The notes: a model not told the origin generated them from the letters alone. Positions 8,235 through 17,462 are shown, counted from the first letter of the stretch. The stretch is 64,000 nt of DNA from Actinocorallia populi (GCF_002995495.1 NZ_PVZV01000001.1:1054001-1118000), one strand, 5' to 3'. Made by a program: numbers and translations.

Positions 8235-9146
8235 TTGACCGAGATTGTCAGGGCATGTGACGGCAGGGCACTCGCAGTGGAGGAGTTCGGAAGACCGGAC
8301 GGGAGTCCGGTCTTCGTGCTGCACGGAATGCCGGGGAGCAGGCTCGGCCCTTTCCCAAAGCCCAGCCTGCTGTACCAGCTGGGCGTCCGGCTGATCGCCT
8401 ACGACCGTCCCGGATACGGGGAGTCCGACCGCCACCCGGGACGGAACGTCGCCGACGCGGCTCAGGACGTCGCCCGGATCGCCGACGCACTGGGCATTGA
8501 ACGGTTCGCGGTGCTCGGCAGGTCGGGCGGCGGGCCGCACGCGCTGGCCTGCGCGGCGCTCCTGCCGGGCCGGGTGACCCGGGTGGCCGTCCTGGTCGGG
8601 CTCGCCGAGAGCACCGGTCCGTCCGAGTCCTGGACCGAGCCGATGAACGGCTTCAACCGCCGCGCCTACCGGGCGGCCGAGAGCGGAGCCGGGGCCGTCA
8701 AGGCGAAGCTGGAGACCGAACGGTACCGGAGCGATCCGGCTCTGATCGTCCAGGAGCTGTACGAGGAGCTCACCGAGTCCGACCGCCGGGTGGTCGACGA
8801 CGCAGGCATCCGGAGCGAGCTGATCCGGAGCTACACCGAGGGCATCCGGCTGTCGGCGGACGGCTGGGTCGACGACATGCTGGCGTTCGTCATCCCGTGG
8901 GGCTTCAAGCAGACCGACATCATCGCGCCGACACTCATCTGGCACGGCGCGGACGACAGATTCTCACCCGTCGGCCATGCCCGGGCTCTGGCCGAGAACA
9001 TCCCCGACTGCCGGGTGCTGATCCAGCCGGGGCGCGGGCACTTCTCGGCGTTCAAGGTCATGCCCGACGTGATCTCCATGCTGACGGACGATCACAGGGG
9101 CTGGAACTCGATATCCCCGTCGATGCGGCGGTGGGCCCTGGCGTGA
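8235..9146 (+). CDS. Alpha/beta hydrolase
   Basis: A 303-residue alpha/beta-hydrolase-fold enzyme without a signal peptide. The oxyanion-loop motif HGMPGS is near residue 30, the nucleophile elbow is GRSGGG near residue 95, an acidic residue is in WHGADDRFSP, and the catalytic His is in GRGHFSAF. These are consistent with an esterase, lipase or proline-iminopeptidase-like enzyme. The TTG at 8235 sits five bases after GGGGAG; GTG at 8229 would overlap the ribosome site. The 3' end overlaps the end of fxsT (minus strand) by 55 bp, so the genes converge and share terminal coding sequence. Substrate unknown. Confidence 0.88.
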   Translation: MTEIVRACDGRALAVEEFGRPDGSPVFVLHGMPGSRLGPFPKPSLLYQLGVRLIAYDRPGYGESDRHPGRNVADAAQDVARIADALGIERFAVLGRSGGGPHALACAALLPGRVTRVAVLVGLAESTGPSESWTEPMNGFNRRAYRAAESGAGAVKAKLETERYRSDPALIVQELYEELTESDRRVVDDAGIRSELIRSYTEGIRLSADGWVDDMLAFVIPWGFKQTDIIAPTLIWHGADDRFSPVGHARALAENIPDCRVLIQPGRGHFSAFKVMPDVISMLTDDHRGWNSISPSMRRWALA

Positions 9147-12100
9147 TCCAGGATCGGATGGCCCTGACCGAGGACGGTGCGCAGCGCGCCGAGGACCTCG
9201 TCGCGCCGTTCCACCGACTCGCTGGTCCGGCCCAGCTGACGCAGCGTCACGGTGTGGTTGGCCTCGCAGATGAGCGTGTCGGGGTGGTCGTGGCCGAGGA
9301 CCTGCCTGAGCCGGGAGAGGGTGCTGCTCTCCAGAGCGGACGCCTCGGCCAGCTCGCCCTTGTCGGCGAGGGCGTTGGCGAGGTTGACGGCGCAGGACAG
9401 CGTGTAAGGATGGTCGGCGCCCAATCGGGTGGTGAGCCCTTCGAGCGTGCTCCGGCCGAGGACGATCGCCTGATCGAGCTCGTCGGTGGCGCGCTGGAAC
9501 GCCACGAGGTTCGTGCCGGTGGCCAGGGTGAACGGGTGCTCCGGTCCCAGGTTGCGGGTCTGGGTCTCGTGGATGCCGCGGGCGATGGTCTTCGCCGTTT
9601 GGTAGTCGTCGAGTGAGGCGTGGCAGCTCGCCAGGGCCAGCTCGGTCGACGGCCGGTCCGGTGAGCTGGGGAAGCTCAGCTCATAGGACCTGAGGGTCTC
9701 CTCCATGAGCTGCTTCGACTCCTCGTACTCGCCGAGCTTGCGCAGCGAGACCGCGAGGCTCTTGGCGGTGCGCAGCGCCTCGTTGGAGGAGACCGCGAGC
9801 ACCTCGACGATCGCGGCGTGGGTGCGGCGCAGTTCCTCCACCGACTCCCGGTACCTGCCGCAGTCGCGCAGGTCGCGCCCGAGGTTCTCCGCCGAGGAGA
9901 GGGTCAGCGGGTGGTTGTCGCCCAGGACGGTACGCCTACGGGCGAGGGTTTCGGTGTCCATGTCCAGGGCCTCGTAGTACTCACCGAGGAACCGCCGCAC
10001 GAGCGCGACGTTGTTGGCGGCGCTGAGGGTGAGGGGGTAGTCCTCGCCGAAGCTGTTCTTGCGGTTCTGGTAGGTCTGCTGGAACAACTCGAGGGCCTCC
10101 TGGAACCGGCCGAGGCCGATCAGGTCGGCGCCCAGGCCGCCGGCCGTCATCAGGGTGTGGGAGTGGTCCGGTCCGATGCGGTCCTGTCTCATCTGCCGTT
10201 CGTAGACGTCGCGGTCGCTCTCGTAGGCAGTCTCGAACTTGCCGAGCGACCGCAGCGCGTTGTTCATCTGGAACCGCAGGTAGAGCAGCTGCTGGTCGTC
10301 CTCGCCGAAGCTCTCCGTCCAGAGATCGGCCATCGACTGCCCCAGCGCGTGCGCCCGGACGAACTCACCGCGCCGCCACAGATAGCGCACCAGGTCAATC
10401 AGGAGCTGCCGGGTCTCCTCCTCGGTGCACTCGGCGGCGCGGGACGGGACGAGGTGCGGCAGGATCTGCTCGAACATCGGCCAGCTCGACGGGTCGTCGG
10501 TCGGCATGTCCATGCCTTCCTGGGGCGGTTTGGCGCCGCGCAGGATGCGATGGACGTCGTGGCAGGCCGCATCCCGTTCCTCCGGCGTCATCTGGGCGCT
10601 CACCACGGCCTGGACGAGCCGGTGGACCTGGACGGTGTTGTCACCGTAGTTGACCTTGGCGAGGGCGAACCGGTTGAGCTCCTGCACGACCTTGGCGACC
10701 ATCTGCTTCTCGCGCAGCGTCGGGTCGTAGGCGCTGAGCAGCCGTGCCATCTCGTCGCTGTAGATCATTTTGGTGGAGATGGGCTCGGGCGCGAAGAACG
10801 CGCAGAGCTGGAGCATCCGGATGGCTGCAGGGGAGCTCTCGGTGAGCCGGTTGAACGACAGCGACCAGGTCTTGGCGACGACCACGGGGAAGTTCGTGGG
10901 CGCGAGGCTGAGCGCCTGCGCCGTCTGGTCCTCCAACTGCTGGAGGTAGTCGCTCGCGGCGATGCCCGTGCTGCTCATCCACGCGCCCGCCTGCTCGACC
11001 GCGAGCGGCAGGTAGCCCAGGGACTCGCTCACCTCCAGCGCCTCACGGTCGGTGATCGCCGGGACCTTGCGCTTGAGGTGCGCGATGCTCTCGTCGGAGG
11101 TGAAGACGTCGATCTCCAGGGAGGCCGCGATCTGCGCCCAGTTCTGGTTCCGCGAGGTGATCAGGACGTGGCCGTTCTCCGGCAGGTCGTCCTGGAGCTC
11201 GGCCGGGTCGTCGGCGTTGTCGAAGATCAGCAGCCAGCGCGTGTACGGGGTCCCCAGGCGCAGCGCCTCGCGGGCCGCGGCGGCGGCCTCGGCGACGCTC
11301 TCGCCGACCGCGATGCCGAGTTTTCCGGCGAGCTCGGCGAGGGAGGAGTTGACGCGGTCCTTGAACTCCGCGCTGATCCACCACACCACGTCGTAGTCGG
11401 TCCGGAAGCGGTGCGCGTACTCCAGCGCGACGTGCGTCTTGCCGACGCCGCCCAGGCCGTACAGAGCCTGGGGGACGACGACGCTCTGGCCGCGCCGCAG
11501 GAGCTGATCGCGCAGCTGCTCGAGCGCCGAGCCCCGGCCGGTGAACGTCACGTTGCGGGGACCGACGTTCCAGATGGTCGGGTCGGACTTGCGGCTGCCG
11601 GGGAAGCGCGTCTCCGACCGGGAGCCGGACAGGAGCTCCTCGGTGCCGGACAGCGGCCGGTCGAGGACGTCCAGCAGCCGTTCGACGGCCTGCGCCTCCT
11701 CCATGGTCCCGAGGTCCAGCGGGTTCTGCAGGGCGGTGGGCAGCCGCGCCTCACCGATCCGGACCGTGGTGAGCTGCTGGTGGATCCCGACGAGCGCCGC
11801 GTTGGTGAGCGCGCCCACGGTGTCCTTCGACCAGCTCGACTGGGAGAAGGCCGGAGAGTAGATCAGGACGGACCGCCCGACCTGGCTGATCCGCGCGTCG
11901 AGCTCCTCGGCGTGCGAGGCGTCGACGCAGTGGGTGCGCACGCGGAAGCCCGATCTGTTCAGCACCTGCTCGATCCAGTCGGCCCAGCAACGATCGTCCG
12001 ACAGATAGGCCACGAGCAGTTCGGACGGGACCGTGGTCGCCTTCCTGGTGAACCGGTCGAGCAGCGCGAGCCGGACCCTGTCCTCCAGCGCGGGCGAGAC

Positions 12101-13021
12101 CGTGACCGCGCCGTCGGTGATGATGGAGGTGAGCCGCTCGAACGCCGCGAGGATGGAGGTGGGGGACCCGGCCGGCTCGCCGAACGCCGCGAGCGTCTCC
12201 TCGAAGGCGAAGAACGGGCGATAGGGGATCTCCACGTCGAGCCAGTACTTGCTCGCGGCCTTCGGATCGAGCCCGCGCGGGAATCCCTCGAAGGCCTTGC
12301 GCACCGCGGCGCGGCCCGCCTCTACCTTGGCGTTCTCGGCGAACTCGATGCGCATCGGCACCGGGAGGATCCGGATCTCACGGGACTGGAACCGTCCGTC
12401 GATCTTGCGGGCGACCCAGGCCGCGCCCTCGATGCTCTGCTCGCTCAGGGTGAAGCAGTCGACGAGGACGTCGGGCAGGTGGATGGTGCAGATGTCGGCG
12501 ACGTCGCTCAGGCCGGTGCGGCTGTCCAGCAGGACGTAGTCGTACTTGTCGCGCATGTCCTCGCGGAGCGCGTCGAAGAACTGGCCGCCGCCCAGCTCGC
12601 TGTAGAAGTGGTCCCAGTCGCGGGTGATCAGCGTGCTGTAGTCGAGGTTCTGGCGGCCCGCGGTGAGGAGGTCGACGGTTCCGCTGTCGGGGAAGGGGAA
12701 GTCGAGCGAGACCGCGTGCGTCTCGACGTTGGCGTGCTTGGCGAGCAGCACCTCGTGCCGCTGGGGGTCGGCGCCGCCCAGCATCGCGATCGAGTAGTGG
12801 TTGATCATCTCGATCAGCCCGTCGTTCGACGTGACGGGGTCGAGGTCCAGGAACGGCCGAAAGTACTTGTGCAGGCCCGGCGACTCCAGGTCCCAGTCGA
12901 CCGTGAGCACCCGCTTGCCGTTCATCGCGAGGATCCAGGCGACGTTGGCGACCGCCATCGTTCTGCCCGTGCCCCCCTTGTAGGAGTAGAACGTAACGAT
13001 CGTGCCGTTGCTGCCGGACAT
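9092..13021 (-). CDS. fxsT: FxsT: FxSxx-COOH system tetratricopeptide repeat protein
   Basis: A 1309-residue multidomain protein. The N-terminus is a ParA/MinD-like P-loop ATPase (SYKGGTGRTMA around residue 13, followed by VDWDLESPG). A TIR-like domain lies near residues 335-430 (LLVAYLSDDRCWADW, then SVLIYSPAFSQSSW). An NB-ARC/STAND NTPase follows (YGLGGVGKTHVALEYAH near 520, then LLIFDNADD). From about 870 to the end there are tandem TPRs typical of the kinesin-light-chain type (repeated LG..HPxTL). The ATG overlaps the fxsC stop by one base (TGATG), so the two are coupled. The domains indicate nucleotide-switched sensing or signalling; the protein's role in Fxs systems is not established. 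Confidence 0.9.
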   Translation of the reverse strand: MSGSNGTIVTFYSYKGGTGRTMAVANVAWILAMNGKRVLTVDWDLESPGLHKYFRPFLDLDPVTSNDGLIEMINHYSIAMLGGADPQRHEVLLAKHANVETHAVSLDFPFPDSGTVDLLTAGRQNLDYSTLITRDWDHFYSELGGGQFFDALREDMRDKYDYVLLDSRTGLSDVADICTIHLPDVLVDCFTLSEQSIEGAAWVARKIDGRFQSREIRILPVPMRIEFAENAKVEAGRAAVRKAFEGFPRGLDPKAASKYWLDVEIPYRPFFAFEETLAAFGEPAGSPTSILAAFERLTSIITDGAVTVSPALEDRVRLALLDRFTRKATTVPSELLVAYLSDDRCWADWIEQVLNRSGFRVRTHCVDASHAEELDARISQVGRSVLIYSPAFSQSSWSKDTVGALTNAALVGIHQQLTTVRIGEARLPTALQNPLDLGTMEEAQAVERLLDVLDRPLSGTEELLSGSRSETRFPGSRKSDPTIWNVGPRNVTFTGRGSALEQLRDQLLRRGQSVVVPQALYGLGGVGKTHVALEYAHRFRTDYDVVWWISAEFKDRVNSSLAELAGKLGIAVGESVAEAAAAAREALRLGTPYTRWLLIFDNADDPAELQDDLPENGHVLITSRNQNWAQIAASLEIDVFTSDESIAHLKRKVPAITDREALEVSESLGYLPLAVEQAGAWMSSTGIAASDYLQQLEDQTAQALSLAPTNFPVVVAKTWSLSFNRLTESSPAAIRMLQLCAFFAPEPISTKMIYSDEMARLLSAYDPTLREKQMVAKVVQELNRFALAKVNYGDNTVQVHRLVQAVVSAQMTPEERDAACHDVHRILRGAKPPQEGMDMPTDDPSSWPMFEQILPHLVPSRAAECTEEETRQLLIDLVRYLWRRGEFVRAHALGQSMADLWTESFGEDDQQLLYLRFQMNNALRSLGKFETAYESDRDVYERQMRQDRIGPDHSHTLMTAGGLGADLIGLGRFQEALELFQQTYQNRKNSFGEDYPLTLSAANNVALVRRFLGEYYEALDMDTETLARRRTVLGDNHPLTLSSAENLGRDLRDCGRYRESVEELRRTHAAIVEVLAVSSNEALRTAKSLAVSLRKLGEYEESKQLMEETLRSYELSFPSSPDRPSTELALASCHASLDDYQTAKTIARGIHETQTRNLGPEHPFTLATGTNLVAFQRATDELDQAIVLGRSTLEGLTTRLGADHPYTLSCAVNLANALADKGELAEASALESSTLSRLRQVLGHDHPDTLICEANHTVTLRQLGRTSESVERRDEVLGALRTVLGQGHPILDHARAHRRIDGDIEFQPL

Positions 13022-14244
13022 CACTCCTCCTTCTGGCCTTGCCGCCGTCGTCCTGGGCCGGACTCCGGATCGCCGGGTCGGGTGTCGCGCAGGCTGAGCC
13101 TCTTCTGCGGCGGAGGCGCGTTCTCCACCCGCACGGTCCGCACGTGATGGCCGATCGCCGCCTCCACGGCGTCCCCGATCGCGAGGTCGAACTCGTCGCG
13201 GTCCACTCCCCGCCGCGAGCCGGACCGTGACAGAGACGGCCGGATGGAGGGCTTGAGCGCCGACTCCAACCGCTCCCTGTGCTGCATGGTCTGGGGGTCG
13301 TGCTGACCGACCGGGAGGACCACGACGGATGACGGGCTGTTCGCGCCGCGCAGATCGTGCGCGAGAGCGTCGACGTCGGCGGCCCACAGGTCGACGAGTA
13401 GGACGTCGGGAGCCGCGGCGGCCGGCCGGTCTCCGTTGAGCTGGCGCACTTCGGGACGGTGTCCGAGCGACCGGATGACCTCCTCGGCATGCTGCGCGAC
13501 GGGGCCCGCATCGGTCGGCACGTACGGGTTCCAGCCCAGCGGACGCTCGGCGTAGAAGGAAGGGTCGCGGCCCGGCGGCAGCGACTCGAGGTCGCAGGCC
13601 GCGACGGTCACGCGGATCGTCAGGCTCTCTCTGGGCTGTTTCATTCCGGCGAATGCGTTGTGCGCCTCTTGCAAGGGAATCCGGTCGGTCTCGCCGAGTG
13701 GATCGAGGGGATTTCGGGCCGCCCGAATGATCGCCTTGGCGAGGCGGAGGACCGTCTCCTTGTATTCCTCGCCGTACCTCTTCAGTTTCATGATCCCGTA
13801 CAGGCCCTCCCGCAGATAGGCCGCGGGCATGCCCTGCTGGCTGTATTGCACGGATTTGGCGAGGTCGGGAAGGTCGTCCACTTCCATTTCCGTCCACAGG
13901 ACGGGGACGACGACCTCGGGGCGGGTCCCGTTGCTCTGCGCGTGCCGGGCGATCCGGTGGTCGAAGAGCGCCCATTCCCTGCCGCAGTAGTCGCTCGTGA
14001 AGTAACGTGGTGAGTAGATCGGTACGAACACCCGGCAGGTGGACAGGGCGAGGGTGAGGCGGGCCTGCCAGTCGGCGCCGATCTCCAGGTGCCGCTGATC
14101 CATGTAGCCGGGTTGGTCGGTGGCGGCGAGCTGGCTGACGTCGGTGCACAGGTCCTTGAAGAACTTCCTGGTCAGCAGGTCCGGATCGTCACCGAAATGC
14201 ATCCGCGCATAGCTGAGGAAGAAGTGCGGAAAATCGGCGGTCAT
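13021..14244 (-). CDS. fxsC: FxsC: TIR-like protein of the FxSxx system
   Basis: A 407-residue protein beginning with a TIR-like fold: PHFFLSYARMHFGDD at residues 6-20, and VFVPIYSPRYFTSDYCGREW near residue 75, the characteristic strand with Cys and Trp. This matches the FxsC family (TIGR04276). A second alpha/beta domain follows from about residue 210 (SLTIRVTVAACDLESLP, later APDVLLVDLWAAD), and the C-terminus is a basic, disordered tail. A possible catalytic Glu of NADase TIRs is the E of CGREW, but activity is not claimed. It lies 27 bp after the acetyltransferase gene and is translationally coupled to fxsT. Confidence 0.9.
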   Translation of the reverse strand: MTADFPHFFLSYARMHFGDDPDLLTRKFFKDLCTDVSQLAATDQPGYMDQRHLEIGADWQARLTLALSTCRVFVPIYSPRYFTSDYCGREWALFDHRIARHAQSNGTRPEVVVPVLWTEMEVDDLPDLAKSVQYSQQGMPAAYLREGLYGIMKLKRYGEEYKETVLRLAKAIIRAARNPLDPLGETDRIPLQEAHNAFAGMKQPRESLTIRVTVAACDLESLPPGRDPSFYAERPLGWNPYVPTDAGPVAQHAEEVIRSLGHRPEVRQLNGDRPAAAAPDVLLVDLWAADVDALAHDLRGANSPSSVVVLPVGQHDPQTMQHRERLESALKPSIRPSLSRSGSRRGVDRDEFDLAIGDAVEAAIGHHVRTVRVENAPPPQKRLSLRDTRPGDPESGPGRRRQGQKEE

Positions 14245-14271
14245 CCTGGCCCTCCCGTGCAGGGAGGTTAT

Positions 14272-15078
14272 CTAATGCACCGCATCTTGGGAAGTCTCAT
14301 GACGAATCCGGACATCTCGCAGCCATCGTTTTGCGAAGTCGACCGCGTCGCGAAGGGCGAACATGCGCAGCTCGGAACCGAAGAAGGTGTCATGTGCCAC
14401 AGGCACTTCCCGTTCCATCTCCTTTCCGAGCAGTTCGAAGTCGGAGTCGTCGAGCCGGATGTCCCGGAACCGGCGCCATCTCCGTTCGCCCCGGTCCAGG
14501 ACGACCGCCTGGTACTCCTGGACCGGAGGGTTCTCGTGGTAGCGGTACTCGGCGAGGTGGAACGCCGTGCACCTGCCATAGCCGACGCCAATCAGCAGGA
14601 CGAGCGCGCCCGCGTCATAAAGGCGGGACAGCGGCGATTCCTCACCGAGATGGCAATTCAGCGCATGGTCGGCCGTCAAGAAATCGGCGCGCGGACCGAC
14701 CGCCGCGAATGATGTCTGCGGATGGGCGCTGCGGACGGCGTTTTCGGAGGTTCGCAGGTACTCGGTGAAGAGCCCGGTGGCCGAGGGCGTCGTCGCCGGA
14801 TCGAACGGTTTCATCCGCCTGTGATATTCGGTTCGACCGGTCGGCCCCAGACCGCGGACCGCCGTCAGGTAGGCCGACGACGTACGCGAGTTCTCGGGGG
14901 TGAAGGTCGGAACGACGACCGTTCCGCCGGGGCCCGTCACCTCGCGCAGGGCGTCCAGGAGGGCGGCGGCCCGGCCCGGGAGGGGAGCGAGCGACCTGAG
15001 CGAGGAGTGCACCAGGACGACGGCGTCGGCGCCGAGCCCGAGACGCCGCAGCGCCGCGGAGAGTTCCGATCCGCTCAT
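14272..15078 (-). CDS. AAC(3)-family N-acetyltransferase of the Fxs cluster
   Basis: A 268-residue protein of the aminoglycoside 3-N-acetyltransferase fold. Recognisable motifs are VLVHSSLRSL near the start, GGTVVVPTFTPEN, AHPQTSFAAVGPRADFL and LLIGVGYGRCTAFHLAEYR, which carries the catalytic-type His. The start overlaps the fxsB stop by 4 bp (ATGA), so it is co-translated with the radical SAM enzyme. In this setting it may acylate the mature peptide or protect the producer rather than confer aminoglycoside resistance. That is inference from position; the coding sequence itself only supports a CoA-dependent acyltransferase of this family. Confidence 0.85.
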   Translation of the reverse strand: MSGSELSAALRRLGLGADAVVLVHSSLRSLAPLPGRAAALLDALREVTGPGGTVVVPTFTPENSRTSSAYLTAVRGLGPTGRTEYHRRMKPFDPATTPSATGLFTEYLRTSENAVRSAHPQTSFAAVGPRADFLTADHALNCHLGEESPLSRLYDAGALVLLIGVGYGRCTAFHLAEYRYHENPPVQEYQAVVLDRGERRWRRFRDIRLDDSDFELLGKEMEREVPVAHDTFFGSELRMFALRDAVDFAKRWLRDVRIRHETSQDAVH

Positions 15079-17135
15079 CGCGTCATGCCGTGTCGGCCCA
15101 TGGCCGCCACGAAACGACGTCCCGCAGGGGTGAGGCAAGAGGCTCCGGCGAAGTTGGCGGTATCCGGCCTCGGCCCGGGCACGACCATCGCCAGATAGGC
15201 CCGTTCGAGCGCGTCGGCGAACTCCGGGTCGGACCCGTCGTGCAATTCGACGAGGTCCTGGAGGGCGAGGAGCTTCATGAGCTGGTGGCCCTGGAGCAGG
15301 AGCGCGGCGAGAACGCGCGGATCGTCGCGCCACCACACCCCCACGGCGCCGAGGAGATGGCGGTGCACGACGAAGGAGCGGCCGTCGACCGGTCCGGAGA
15401 GGGGCACCAGCGTGCTGATCGTCGCCTGGACAGCGGCCAGGTAGGGCGCGTGATCCTGGCGCAGGACCGCCACGGCCTCGCCGAACGCGTCCCGCCAGCG
15501 GTCGATCTCGTCGTCCGCCAGCCTTGAAAGCACCGGCCAGCCCGTGTCCGCAAGGCCGGGGTCGTCGTCCTCGAGCCGGACGGAGAAGCCGTCGGCGCTC
15601 AGGACGGGTGTACGGCGCAGCGGCCCCCCCGGCGCGTCGAGCACACCCGCGTGGATCCGCACCGCCGTCTCGTCCCGGCCCTCGACGGTGAAGGAACCGA
15701 GCGTCGGCAGATGGAACCGTCCGCCCGAGCCGGTGAGGACGAGGTCGGCGGTCAGGCGCGCCCGGACGGCGACGGCCGCCGCGTAGGACGTGATGCGGCC
15801 GGGATCGGCGCCCGTCGCCAGCCGGCCGGCCGCCCACAGCGAGAAGAACGGATGACCGATGACCTCGTCCAGACAGGCGCCCTCGGTGCGGTCGGCGCGC
15901 TCCAGCAGGTTCCGCAGGCCGCGGTCGCCGATCAGGTGCGCCAACAGGGCCCGGCGTACGACCCGCTGTCCCGCGGCGAGCTCCGCCAGCGACTCCGGGG
16001 CGTGCCCGCCCGCCGCCAGGACGTCGAATCGGGGGAACGCGCGCGGTGGCGGTGCAGCCTTGCCCATGTGGGTGATGAGCTTCTTGAGATCCTCGCAGTA
16101 GACGCTCGGATTGGCGAACCCCCGCCCCCTGCCGTACCGGTGGGCCACCATCCCGCCGCCGCAGACGGACACGACCGGGCAGCCGAGGCACTCCGGGGCC
16201 AGGTTCTCCAGGCCCTTCCTGCGCGCGACGACCTCCGGATGAGCGAGGACCTCCTCGAACGGATCACGGAAGACGTTGAGGCCCGTCGCGGGCGCGCCGT
16301 CGTAGGCGGTCTTCAGCGAGTCGGCCTGTTCGATCTCACCATCGGTCTCGATGACGACGACGTCGTCCGGGTCGAGGCCGTGCGCCTCGGCGGCGCTCGG
16401 ATCACCGCGCAGGCTGCCGAGGACCGAGTCGAACAGCACGATCGGCACGGGTCGTCCGGAGGCGTGCCATTCGTCGAAGATCGTCGTCAGCCAGTCGGCG
16501 TATCCCTCGCGCTCTCCAGGGGGCGGGGCGTCCCAGGTCGCGTGCGGCAGGAGGAAGTTCAGGGAGGGCGGATCGTGCTCCAGCAGGGAACGGTAGACGG
16601 TCCGGGCGTCGTTCTTCAGGTCGATCGTGCACAGGAGCCCCAGGTAGAGCTCCGGATACTCGGTGCGCAGCAGTTCGATGCCACGGATCACGCGGTCGTA
16701 GCTGCTGCGCCCGCTGCGGTAGACCCGATGCAGGTCGTTGGCCTCTTTGTGGCCGTCGAGCGATATTCCGACCTTCACCCCGTGCGCCCGGAATATGTCG
16801 CAGAAGGAACGGCCGAGCCTCACTCCATTGGTATGGACGAGTACTTTTGCCTGGCAGACTTCCCCGATTTTCGCTCTGAAAGATCCGATGATGGCGTCAA
16901 GACGCTTGGGTCCGGCCAGCAGCGGTTCTCCGCCATGGAGAATGATGTGCACTTCCGGCAGGCCGTTGATCGCGGCGTGTTCGGCTATGCGTTCGGCGAC
17001 CCGGTCCGCCGTTTCCAGGGACATGACAGCAGGCCTGCCACGCCAACTGCTGTCCTCGTGCTCATAGACGTAGCAGTGATCGCATGCCAGATCACATCTG
17101 CTGTGCACCTTGACGACGAACTGGCTGAAGGTCAC
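15075..17135 (-). CDS. fxsB: FxsBH: radical SAM/SPASM cyclophane-forming maturase
   Basis: A 686-residue radical SAM enzyme. The [4Fe-4S]-SAM motif is C14-x3-C18-x2-C21 (SRCDLACDHCYVYEHE), followed by a GGEP-type motif (ILHGGEPLL). A SPASM domain with auxiliary-cluster cysteines lies at about residues 305-355 (CLGCPVVSVCGGG and SVYCEDLKKL). The C-terminal half matches the inactivated beta-hydroxylase extension that defines the FxsBH form: where active HExxH proteins carry H-E-x-x-H, this one has LLLQGHQLMKLLAL. It likely builds a three-residue cyclophane on the F-x-S motif of FxsA. The GTG at 17135 gives the conserved start (TFSQFVVKVHSRCDL). It is 40 bp after fxsA. Confidence 0.93.
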   Translation of the reverse strand: MTFSQFVVKVHSRCDLACDHCYVYEHEDSSWRGRPAVMSLETADRVAERIAEHAAINGLPEVHIILHGGEPLLAGPKRLDAIIGSFRAKIGEVCQAKVLVHTNGVRLGRSFCDIFRAHGVKVGISLDGHKEANDLHRVYRSGRSSYDRVIRGIELLRTEYPELYLGLLCTIDLKNDARTVYRSLLEHDPPSLNFLLPHATWDAPPPGEREGYADWLTTIFDEWHASGRPVPIVLFDSVLGSLRGDPSAAEAHGLDPDDVVVIETDGEIEQADSLKTAYDGAPATGLNVFRDPFEEVLAHPEVVARRKGLENLAPECLGCPVVSVCGGGMVAHRYGRGRGFANPSVYCEDLKKLITHMGKAAPPPRAFPRFDVLAAGGHAPESLAELAAGQRVVRRALLAHLIGDRGLRNLLERADRTEGACLDEVIGHPFFSLWAAGRLATGADPGRITSYAAAVAVRARLTADLVLTGSGGRFHLPTLGSFTVEGRDETAVRIHAGVLDAPGGPLRRTPVLSADGFSVRLEDDDPGLADTGWPVLSRLADDEIDRWRDAFGEAVAVLRQDHAPYLAAVQATISTLVPLSGPVDGRSFVVHRHLLGAVGVWWRDDPRVLAALLLQGHQLMKLLALQDLVELHDGSDPEFADALERAYLAMVVPGPRPDTANFAGASCLTPAGRRFVAAMGRHGMTR

Positions 17136-17175
17136 TGATTCACCAGACTCCAGGAGTTTCGCCAGTTGAGGAACG

Positions 17176-17355
17176 TCAGTCCCGTGGCGGAAGTGAGGAA
17201 TTGAAAGAGCGCTTGGGTTCGGCCGCGGCGGCGACGAGGCGACCGGCGAATTGGTTCACCAGGCGCGCCGAATCGCGGTCTCCAGCGAGGCCGGAGAGGG
17301 AAACACCGACGAGATTCGAGATCTCGGTCCGGACGGGAACGGAAATGTTTTCCAT
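17176..17355 (-). CDS. fxsA: FxsA: FxSxx cyclophane peptide precursor with a four-residue C-terminal extension
   Basis: A 59-residue precursor. The ATG at 17355 has AAGGAAG seven bases upstream; a longer in-frame start exists but lacks this. The leader runs to about residue 47 (VRTEISNLVGVSLSGLAGD, then LVNQFAGRL). The core motif is F51-N-S-S-L55, which fits F-x-S-x-x. In typical members FxSxx is the exact C-terminus; here it is followed by P56-P-R-D59 and then TGA. The extension might be removed by a protease, or it may be a family variant. The maturase gene follows 40 bp later, and the AT-rich sequence upstream probably holds the promoter. Confidence 0.88.
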   Translation of the reverse strand: MENISVPVRTEISNLVGVSLSGLAGDRDSARLVNQFAGRLVAAAAEPKRSFNSSLPPRD

Positions 17356-17445
17356 GGCTTGCTTCCTTTGCGAGCGGTACCGTTCACTGAGACGCCACGC
17401 AGCTCGGCAGGGTTCCAGGCATGGACTAGTCACAGCATGGACCTC

Positions 17446-17462
17446 AGTCACACTGCGTGACT
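17446..17462. promoter_or_regulatory. Inverted repeat upstream of fxsA
   Basis: A perfect 6-bp dyad, AGTCAC-actgc-GTGACT, lies 91 bp upstream of the fxsA start, in the 235-bp spacer between fxsA and the SLOG gene. The spacer is distinctly more AT-rich than its surroundings, especially 17460-17530. A possible operator for fxsA; no promoter boxes can be fixed with confidence. Confidence 0.35.

Noticed and set aside
9818-13147. 1109-residue open frame antisense to fxsT
   Set aside because: Mirrors the fxsT frame, no family signature; shadow.
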